From Deltaproteobacteria bacterium (lineage in GTDB: Bacteria; Desulfobacterota; Syntrophia; Syntrophales; UBA2210): a DNA stretch of 33,898 bases. Below, piece by piece: positions 26,987 through 32,775 of the stretch. The notes beneath the pieces are model-generated. The model was not told the origin of the DNA. It did not search any database and saw only the letters and a program-made list of their open reading frames with translations. A program made the position numbers and the translations under genes. The stretch lies in contig JAFGPZ010000254.1 in NCBI GenBank assembly GCA_016935935.1, forward strand, positions 1 through 33,898, given 5' to 3'. Position 1 is the stretch's first letter; the number at the start of each line of letters is the position of its first letter.

Positions 26987-28920
26987 GCATCCACAAACTT
27001 CCTATGCCACAACTCAACACAGAGAGCTCCCCATAAGCTCCTGTCGAAAGGCCGGGAACCGGGATCCGGAACTCGGGACCGGGAACCGCTAAACAAGGCT
27101 TGATCATAAAGGCCGCGCTCACACGCACGCTTTGAAGTCATTATCTCATGTACATACCCCTTAAGCGGACCATTAAACCATTCAGCGATGGGTGTTGGGA
27201 AACCACGCTTATCCTTTCGGTTCCAAATCATTTTAGGGACAATGTTTTTTACCGCTTCCCTAAACACATGCTTAGGCCTACCGCCTTTCCACTTGACGGT
27301 CGGCGGCATTTTCGCGGCCAATTCTATGATGCGGTGATCTAGCAACGGCACGCGCGACTCAAGCGAAACCGCCATGCTAGTGCGATCCTCAACTTGGAGA
27401 AGAGCTGGAATAAAAATTGTGAGATCAAACGCAAGCATGCGGTTCAAGAGCGACTTTGCCTTCGAAGCGTTGAACATCGCGATGAAGCGCTCCTCTGCTC
27501 CTCCAAGGGATTCTTCCCCTTCGACTCGCTGCTTTCGCTCAGGGTCAGAATGACAGATATTGAAATACTTGTTTCCGATGTCGCGACGCATAAGCCGCAA
27601 ATAACGCTTTGCCGGGTCTTCAAAAAGACCATGATGCCAAAACATTCTCATAAGAGGCTGATATTCTTTTAATAATGGTAGACTTGGAAGTAGAGATTCA
27701 AAAGAAACTACAAATCGAGCGTCGTGTTCTCGCTGTGTCTCGTTAATGGCGCCTTTCAGACATTCTTCAAGATAGGCCAAATAATATCGTGCATATCCAC
27801 CAAAAGTTTCGTCTCCACCCAAACCGCTCAGAACAACCTTCACATGTTCGCGAGCCAATACGGAAACGGAATATTGCGGCACAAGACCCGGACCGGCCTG
27901 CGGTTCATCCATAAAATAAATCAGTCTTTCCAGTTCATCAGCAATTCCTTCACAATTAACCTCTTGAAAAAACCCTTGAGTACCAAGCGTGTCGTTAACT
28001 GCCCGCGCATATTGACTTTCATCATAAATACCACCCTCCGAAAAATAACCGGTAAACGTCTTAAGCGAAGAACCAATGTTTTTCGAGGATAGACAGCAAA
28101 CCGCCGAAGAGTCGAGTCCACCGCTTAAATGCGCCCCCACGGGGACATCGCTGCGCACCTGCAGGCGAACGGCATCCTCAAGCAAAAGTTGAAGCATATC
28201 GACATATGCAGACTCATCGCATTCAGCAGACTCATCAACCGTAAAATCGAGATCCCAGTACCGCTCGATACGGCATGATCCATTCTTGAGTGTGAGGGTG
28301 TGTCCGGGCAGAATCTTCTTGACGCCCTTGAAAAACGTTCCGTCCGTGAGGCTCATCTGGAGAAGGATGTAGTCCTCCAGCGCTGTCATATTAAGTTCCG
28401 GCTTCACTAGCTTTGCGGCCGTAAACGCCTTGATTTCCGAGGCAAAGGCAAGTCGTTCCTTATCAACGATATAATATAGCGGTTTAATTCCAATCCTATC
28501 CCTGCAGAGTATAAGAGAACGATCGCCCGCATTCCAAACGGCAAATGCGAACATGCCGTTGAGTTTTTCAAGACAGGTGACGCCTTCTCTTTGGAAAAGC
28601 TTAAGCAACACTTCAGTATCCGACTGAGTGCGAAAACAAACGCCTTGATTCGCAAGCTCTGTCCTGAGTTCAAGATAATTATAAATTTCACCGTTGAGTA
28701 CGATAGTGAATGTTCCGTCATCAGTCGTCATCGGCTGATGACCGCCTTCAAGATCGATGATACTCAGGCGCTTGTGGCCAAGCGCAACTGGCCCCGAGGA
28801 ATAAAAGCCTTCATCATCCGGTCCGCGGTGATGCAGCGCGTCCATCATAAGGCGAACTGCACGTCTATCGCTATCCGTAGCCAGGCCATCTGTTCTAAGT
28901 AAACCTGCTATACCGCACAT
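26983..28920 (-). CDS. asnB: Asparagine synthase-like glutamine amidotransferase
   Basis: This 645-residue class II amidotransferase has Cys2 as N-terminal nucleophile (MCGIAGLL), the GATase-2 motifs HHRGPDDEG, LGHKRLSIIDLEGGHQP and LNGEIYNY, then the ATP-pyrophosphatase P-loop SGGLDSSAV near residue 265 and GLGGDETFGGY. Paralogues of this type in polysaccharide loci are thought to amidate sugar carboxylates. Two stretches look foreign. Residues encoded at about 27504-27556 (HSDPERKQRVEGEES) derive from an interspersed repeat, and GSRSRVPDPGSR near the C-terminus derives from a heptanucleotide array. The frame is intact through both. The ATG has no visible ribosome binding site because another heptad array lies directly upstream. 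The product may be active if both segments are surface loops. Confidence 0.9.
   Translation of the reverse strand: MCGIAGLLRTDGLATDSDRRAVRLMMDALHHRGPDDEGFYSSGPVALGHKRLSIIDLEGGHQPMTTDDGTFTIVLNGEIYNYLELRTELANQGVCFRTQSDTEVLLKLFQREGVTCLEKLNGMFAFAVWNAGDRSLILCRDRIGIKPLYYIVDKERLAFASEIKAFTAAKLVKPELNMTALEDYILLQMSLTDGTFFKGVKKILPGHTLTLKNGSCRIERYWDLDFTVDESAECDESAYVDMLQLLLEDAVRLQVRSDVPVGAHLSGGLDSSAVCCLSSKNIGSSLKTFTGYFSEGGIYDESQYARAVNDTLGTQGFFQEVNCEGIADELERLIYFMDEPQAGPGLVPQYSVSVLAREHVKVVLSGLGGDETFGGYARYYLAYLEECLKGAINETQREHDARFVVSFESLLPSLPLLKEYQPLMRMFWHHGLFEDPAKRYLRLMRRDIGNKYFNICHSDPERKQRVEGEESLGGAEERFIAMFNASKAKSLLNRMLAFDLTIFIPALLQVEDRTSMAVSLESRVPLLDHRIIELAAKMPPTVKWKGGRPKHVFREAVKNIVPKMIWNRKDKRGFPTPIAEWFNGPLKGYVHEIMTSKRACERGLYDQALFSGSRSRVPDPGSRPFDRSLWGALCVELWHRKFVDA
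27053..27087. repeat. Heptanucleotide array inside asnB
   Basis: About five 7-bp units (cgggaac, cgggatc, cggaact, cgggac, cgggaac) with one base missing near the end. It is read in frame by asnB on the minus strand as part of SGSRSRVPDPGSRPF, close to the C-terminus. Confidence 0.85.
27504..27556. repeat. REP-like interspersed element inside asnB
   Basis: The minus strand reads tgtcattctgaccctgagcg and continues into a purine-rich gaagggg/gaatccctt end. This matches a dispersed element I know from many bacterial genomes, where it leaves HSDPERSEGEES-like peptides in predicted proteins. Here it encodes HSDPERKQRVEGEESL in frame within the synthase domain. Assignment is from memory of the peptide signature. 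Confidence 0.6.
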
Positions 28921-28928
28921 AAAAGATT

Positions 28929-28949
28929 GGTTAAAGGTAAAGGGTTAAT
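28929..28949. repeat. Heptad array upstream of asnB
   Basis: Three units (ggttaaa, ggtaaag, ggttaat), ending eight bases before the asnB ATG and taking the place where a ribosome binding site should be. Confidence 0.55.
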
Positions 28950-28979
28950 TAAGATGCAATATTAAAGATAAATGACAAT

Positions 28980-29810
28980 TCATGATTCCTGGGCTGCAAG
29001 TTCAGGCCGCGCCTTCATCGTTTTTCGATACTGCCGGGCCTCGTTGCGCCATTTCTTGGTCATGGCGCCCCATGGATAGATATTCAATAATGCGAGAGTA
29101 AGATAACCAAGCGTGGTAACGCTGGTAAGCATTTTGCTTCCACCTGATTTCTGGTTGTACTTAAGGATGAACGGCACCTCGGTCATCCTGCAACCCAGAT
29201 GCCTAAGTTTGACAAGTTTTTCCAGCGTGCACGTAAATCCAAGCCCTTTCAAGGCTACAAATTCATTGCCGTATATCCTGATGGCCACCTGAATAATCTC
29301 AGCCCTGTATGCCCTGAAGCCGCATGAGTACTCTCTCACACCCTTGATGGGAAACATACATTTCATGAACAGATTCGCGCACAAGCTAATAAAAGTGCGA
29401 TATGCGTTTACACCTTCCATCCCTCCGCCTTTCTGGAAGCGGGATGCAATCACCACATCATACCCCCGTTCGATTTTTTCCACCATTGAGGGAATATAAT
29501 CCGGCTCGTGCGTATTATCGGCATCCATTCTAACAATCACGTCATCTGGATTGGCCAGCTCAGCCGCAGTTTCAAAACCATCGCGCGAAGTCTCGCCAAG
29601 TCCGCGATTGATCTTGTGATTTATTATGGTCATGGGAACTTGGACTGACCACTGCCTGAGCACCGCCTCGGTAAAATCCTTGCTGCCATCATTGACCGCA
29701 ACGATGTGAATCGGATGGCCTGTCCTCTCCTTCATGGTCACGACTTTGGATAGCAGGGGCTGCAGTGATTTTTCTTCGTTGTAACAAGGAAGGATTATAA
29801 AGATGGTCAT
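28980..29810 (-). CDS. Family 2 glycosyltransferase, polyprenyl-phosphate sugar transferase-like
   Basis: This 276-residue GT-A enzyme has FIILPCYNEEKSLQPLL, HIVAVNDGSKDFT, the NRGLGETSRDGFETA block typical of dolichyl/polyprenyl-phosphate mannosyl- or glucosyltransferases, and the metal-binding DADNTH with the following EPDYIPSMVEKIERGYDVV. GVREYSCGFRAYRAEII follows. No strong C-terminal membrane pair is visible, only a hydrophobic LGYLTLALLNIYPWG stretch. It may make a polyprenyl-phosphate-linked sugar for a GT-C enzyme (candidate at 19138) or add a sugar directly. AGGA lies six bases before its ATG. Confidence 0.9.
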   Translation of the reverse strand: MTIFIILPCYNEEKSLQPLLSKVVTMKERTGHPIHIVAVNDGSKDFTEAVLRQWSVQVPMTIINHKINRGLGETSRDGFETAAELANPDDVIVRMDADNTHEPDYIPSMVEKIERGYDVVIASRFQKGGGMEGVNAYRTFISLCANLFMKCMFPIKGVREYSCGFRAYRAEIIQVAIRIYGNEFVALKGLGFTCTLEKLVKLRHLGCRMTEVPFILKYNQKSGGSKMLTSVTTLGYLTLALLNIYPWGAMTKKWRNEARQYRKTMKARPELAAQES

Positions 29811-29820
29811 GTGAAGTCCT

Positions 29821-29871
29821 GGTTAACGGTTAAGGGCAATTGAGAAACTGGAAGCTAGAAGCTAGATGCAA
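29821..29871. repeat. Compound heptad array between the HEPN gene and the GT2 gene
   Basis: Two ggttaac/ggttaag units at 29821-29834, two degenerate units, then gaagcta twice (29851-29864) and gatgcaa. Two heptad families sit side by side in one 78-bp intergenic gap. Confidence 0.75.
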
Positions 29872-29888
29872 GAAAACAGGGGCCTGGT

Positions 29889-30359
29889 TTATTTTGCCAC
29901 TTTTTTAAGAAACGCGGATATCTGCGAGACAACTGTTTTTTTGTGTTTTTTCCACTTGATAACAATCAATTCGATTCTATCAGCATCCAGACTGAACATA
30001 TACGACTGTCTGAATACGTGTCTGAAAGACCTCAGTTCATCTAAAAAAACAAACGATTCGTTATCAATAACTGCCGGCCTGATCCCGTCTATATCGAGCC
30101 GCATCCGCAATAAAAGTTCGCTATGCCACACTGCTGGGTTCTCTATATGATTTTCGAATACCTTGGCTATTTTTTCAAAAATATTCTCAAGACAGGAGTA
30201 GACACCGTTCAAATAATATGCGGTCAAAACGCGGTTCTGTTCCAGCTGCAGATTGGAAGAAAAGTTTGCTATATTCGCGTCCAGATCGGAGAGCTTCTTC
30301 AGGTGGAACTCCGCTTCATTCTTCAATGTCTGCCTTGCTTCAAACGACAGTTTTTTCAT
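29889..30359 (-). CDS. HEPN-domain toxin, HepT-like, with altered active-site motif
   Basis: This 156-residue all-helical protein pairs with the upstream nucleotidyltransferase. Family relatives (HepT) are RNases with a conserved RX4HXY motif. Tyr in that motif is AMPylated by the partner to neutralise the toxin. Here the motif reads RHVFRQSY, so the catalytic His is Gln. The codon is CAG, one base from CAC or CAT. The rest of the domain, including VYSCLENIFEKIAKVFENHIE and FVFLDELRSFRHVFRQSYMFSLD, is intact, and the frame is open. The protein is either a dead toxin kept with its partner or a variant with another function. The ATG overlaps the partner gene by 20 bases, as usual for this pair. 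Confidence 0.85.
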   Translation of the reverse strand: MKKLSFEARQTLKNEAEFHLKKLSDLDANIANFSSNLQLEQNRVLTAYYLNGVYSCLENIFEKIAKVFENHIENPAVWHSELLLRMRLDIDGIRPAVIDNESFVFLDELRSFRHVFRQSYMFSLDADRIELIVIKWKKHKKTVVSQISAFLKKVAK

Positions 30360-30687
30360 AAATCACCACCTTTTTATCGAGAATGCTTTTGTCTTCTTCC
30401 GTTATATCGCTGAGGAGGATCAAATCGATCTTCGAGCTCATCCTGCCTTCCAGAAACCTGAAGAGATCGAAATAGTTTTCCTTGGGAAGCCCGTCGACCA
30501 CGATGTCCATATCCGAACGCATGTCAAACATAAGCGGCTTGGCCACAGAACCTATGATCCATATTTTTGATATGCCAGGAAACCGCTGCAGCACTTCCGC
30601 AACCGACCCGCGCAATTCCGCAATCAACGCGCTTCTGCGCTGCTCCCGCTTCGGATCGATTTGCATCTTTGTATTTTCCGTGTTCAC
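30340..30687 (-). CDS. Minimal nucleotidyltransferase, MntA-like antitoxin
   Basis: This 115-residue MNT-type nucleotidyltransferase has the catalytic GS motif in IWIIGSVAKPL, the metal-binding DMDIVVDG pair eleven residues on, and a third acidic position in KIDLILL. In MNT/HEPN modules this enzyme AMPylates the HEPN toxin. The start is GTG at 30687 with GGAG eight bases upstream; an internal ATG at 30666 is possible but has no such site. It precedes and overlaps the HEPN gene. The catalytic residues look intact, in contrast with its partner. Confidence 0.85.
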   Translation of the reverse strand: MNTENTKMQIDPKREQRRSALIAELRGSVAEVLQRFPGISKIWIIGSVAKPLMFDMRSDMDIVVDGLPKENYFDLFRFLEGRMSSKIDLILLSDITEEDKSILDKKVVIYEKTVV

Positions 30688-30717
30688 GCGACAAACTCCA
30701 GAATTGCCGGATAGGGT

Positions 30718-30915
30718 CTATAAACTGACGGAATTATACATAATACGGTCACAAATAAACTGAAAGGCAGAAGCTAGAAGCCACTCCCAGACCGGGATGC
30801 AATCGATCTCCACGTCATCCACATGCTCCACCCCTCTGTAGCCGTACGTCAAGATCATGGGCCTGCTCTTTTTAAACACACCCAAGGCATGACGAAGCGC
30901 CTTGAGCGGTACATT
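30718..30915 (-). pseudogene. C-terminal remnant of a DUF4143-type ATP-binding protein
   Basis: The 66 codons after the AlbA_2-type gene's TGA are open in the same frame and read like a protein end: PLKALRHALGVFKKSRPMIL, TYGYRGVEHVDDVEIDCIPV and WEWLL, then a tail to a TAG at 30718. The alkyl-helix, LTY, and I-x-x-x-P-x-W-x-WLL pattern resembles the C-terminus of AAA-type ATPases with a DUF4143 domain (COG1373). There is no start codon with a ribosome binding site and no ATPase part, so this is a truncated relic. The residues after WEWLL come from a heptad array. Confidence 0.6.
30760..30780. repeat. Degenerate heptad array at the end of the ATPase relic
   Basis: Three units (ctgaaag, gcagaag, ctagaag) of the gaagcta family. 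They are read within the relic's tail as LLASAF. Confidence 0.6.
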
Positions 30916-32325
30916 TCACGAGTCCTTTGTCTTGACCTTCCAATACCCGCCCCTGGCGGGGCCGATGCGCTCTAAACAACCCTTCAACTTCAATTTTTTG
31001 ATATTTTCCTCGATCTTTCTCTGAGATATCCCGATTTTTCCTGCCAGCTCCTCCGCCGAAATGGTTTCATTTTCTTTAATAAAATCAATTATTTTAGACT
31101 GATTCGGCGTCAGTTTTTCTCCGACCTTTTCTCCGACCTTTTCTCCGACCTTTTCTCCGACCTTTTCTCCCTCCTCCATATCTCCCTTTTTCAAAACAAG
31201 TATAAACAATTCACCAAAATCAAACTCCGGCTCCGGCAATCCTGCCTTTTCAAGCTCATCCCTCATCCTCTTGATACCCGAACCGATCTTCTCAACCAGC
31301 CCCGCCCTGTGAAAGATATCGAATATCAAAGGGTTCCCCGGAAAGCTCAACTCCCCAAACCTTCTCTTTACCGCTTCCGGCATCGAACAGGGATTATAGA
31401 TCACGATGCGATCGTCAAAGACATCCACCATGATACCCAATCTGCTCTCATAGTAATCCCTGTGGACAATTGCGTTTACCAGGGCTTCGCGCAGGACAGC
31501 TTCAGGGATTTCCCGTATCTCTTCCCGCTTCTTTGTCTTTATGACATACCGAACGGCCGTGTACTGTTTCAGAAATGCCAGCGAATCGCTGTAATTGGTG
31601 AGCAGATCGCTGTTGAAGTCCTTGCGGTCTATAACCTCATATTTCGTCGTCCCCTTGTAACGAACACAAGTCACAGTACTGTGCCTGATGTGCCTCACAG
31701 GTTCCCTGGCAAATAAAAGGACACAGGCGTTATTGACGGTCATAGCGTCGTCGTCCTTAACCGCCAATCCGAGGTTTTCCATCAGCAGACCATAGGATTT
31801 TTTGTCCTGATCTATGCCGGCTTCGTCCGTGAAGTGTTTTATCTTCTTGAAATCGATGTCATCAGGCCATCTGCATTTGGCACTTATCTGTTCATCGAAG
31901 CGGACCCTACCCTGAGCAGCTGCAAAAGACAGAATCTCCTTTCTGCTCAATTTTTCAGTACTCGGTCCGACTCTCATAAAAAAACCGGCGCTGCAGGAAT
32001 ATGGCTTATCTGCCCCCTCAGGAACATCCACCAGCAATACCGTCCGCCCGATGTGCTCGATGGAAGATACGGAAACATTCACGGCTGGATCGCAATTCCG
32101 TGCATGATCCATAACAAGAGCCTTGTTTCTGTTCACATCGGCGATCCCGACTACATCGGCCATGTCATCGACACCGACCAAAACACGCCCACCGGATGCG
32201 TTGGCAAAGGCCACGATGCTTTTGGATAGGGATTTATCGACGGACTTTTTGAATTCGAGATTGTATCCCTCGTCCTCCTTCAAGAGGGAATCAATTTCTC
32301 GATTGGAATACTCTTTATGGCTCAT
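30916..32325 (-). CDS. AlbA_2/HATPase_c_4-type ATP-binding regulator with C-terminal winged helix
   Basis: This 469-residue protein is of the COG2865 type. The N-terminal AlbA_2 (former AAA_4) domain has NLEFKKS, IVAFANASGGRVLVGVDD and LVDVPEGADKPYS. The HATPase_c_4-like part has EAVLREALVNAIVHRDYYE and GLVEKIGSGIKRMRDELEKAGLP. A (GEKV)n linker follows, then a winged helix (TPNQSKIIDFIKENETISAEELAGKIGIS). Members act as transcriptional regulators, sometimes near defence genes. The ATG at 32325 is chosen because the AlbA_2 domain starts there; the 24-residue extension to 32397 begins with TTG and runs through a heptad array. It is unrelated to sugar metabolism and likely a passenger. Confidence 0.88.
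   Translation of the reverse strand: MSHKEYSNREIDSLLKEDEGYNLEFKKSVDKSLSKSIVAFANASGGRVLVGVDDMADVVGIADVNRNKALVMDHARNCDPAVNVSVSSIEHIGRTVLLVDVPEGADKPYSCSAGFFMRVGPSTEKLSRKEILSFAAAQGRVRFDEQISAKCRWPDDIDFKKIKHFTDEAGIDQDKKSYGLLMENLGLAVKDDDAMTVNNACVLLFAREPVRHIRHSTVTCVRYKGTTKYEVIDRKDFNSDLLTNYSDSLAFLKQYTAVRYVIKTKKREEIREIPEAVLREALVNAIVHRDYYESRLGIMVDVFDDRIVIYNPCSMPEAVKRRFGELSFPGNPLIFDIFHRAGLVEKIGSGIKRMRDELEKAGLPEPEFDFGELFILVLKKGDMEEGEKVGEKVGEKVGEKVGEKLTPNQSKIIDFIKENETISAEELAGKIGISQRKIEENIKKLKLKGCLERIGPARGGYWKVKTKDS
31115..31174. repeat. 12-bp tandem repeat in the regulator gene
   Basis: Five in-frame 12-bp units (ttttctccgacc, last one changed to ttttctccctcc) encode the GEKVGEKVGEKV linker between the ATPase-like and winged-helix parts. 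Four units are identical, so the copy number may vary between isolates. Confidence 0.95.
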
Positions 32326-32358
32326 GATCCGTAATGTTTTTTTCGCGGCAGTTCTTTT

Positions 32359-32379
32359 CGGTAAACGGTTAACGCCGAA
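32359..32379. repeat. Heptad array upstream of the regulator
   Basis: Three units (cggtaaa, cggttaa, cgccgaa), the last degenerate, located 34 bases upstream of the preferred ATG. Confidence 0.55.
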
Positions 32380-32397
32380 GCGTGTAAACTTTGGCAA

Positions 32398-32711
32398 TCA
32401 CTGAATACAATATTCTGCCCTCATGATTCTATGGACCGGATGCCACTGAATATGTTTTATCGAGTCAGGGCGATATTTCACCATATCGTCGCCTGCCGGA
32501 GAACCCATGCCCAGAAAAACTCGTTGCAGTAGAGATGGTCCTTGTACAGGAGAAAACGAGTCGGATGCCATTTTTTCGGACGAGATATGAAATAGGGGCC
32601 TGCCCATACGGTATCGAACTCATCGGAAACCGGCTGCGTCTTTTTGAGCAGCACAAACGCCTTTTTCAAGAGTTGCGCGATATCTTTTCGGGCATTTTCC
32701 GTCTTCTTCAT
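32398..32711 (-). pseudogene. Unrecognised short ORF, possibly frameshifted
   Basis: From an ATG at 32711 one frame encodes MKKTENARKDIAQLLKKAFV and continues to WAGPYFISRPKKWHP and FFWAWVLRQ, stopping at 32478. Next to that stop another frame stays open to 32398 and reads GDDMVKYRPDSIKHIQWHPV. The two together could be one protein of roughly 110 residues broken by a single frameshift near 32490-32500. I do not recognise either part, the ribosome binding site is poor, and neither half shows a known motif. It may be decaying or not a gene. Confidence 0.35.
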
Positions 32712-32775
32712 CTGTGCGATCAGCCTTGCGGCGCAGCCCAACAGCGCTGTGTTGGTTCAAACCATTTTATCAGCC

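Larger units (their letters stand above)
32326..32775 (-). other. 450-bp region without a confirmed gene
   Basis: Between the regulator start and the wecB stop. It holds a heptad array (32359-32379) and a short, possibly frameshifted ORF (32398-32711). I see no convincing promoter or terminator. Confidence 0.4.

Noticed and set aside
32326..32397. 24-residue N-terminal extension of the regulator
   Set aside because: It begins with TTG, passes through a heptad array, and the AlbA_2 domain starts right after the ATG at 32325.
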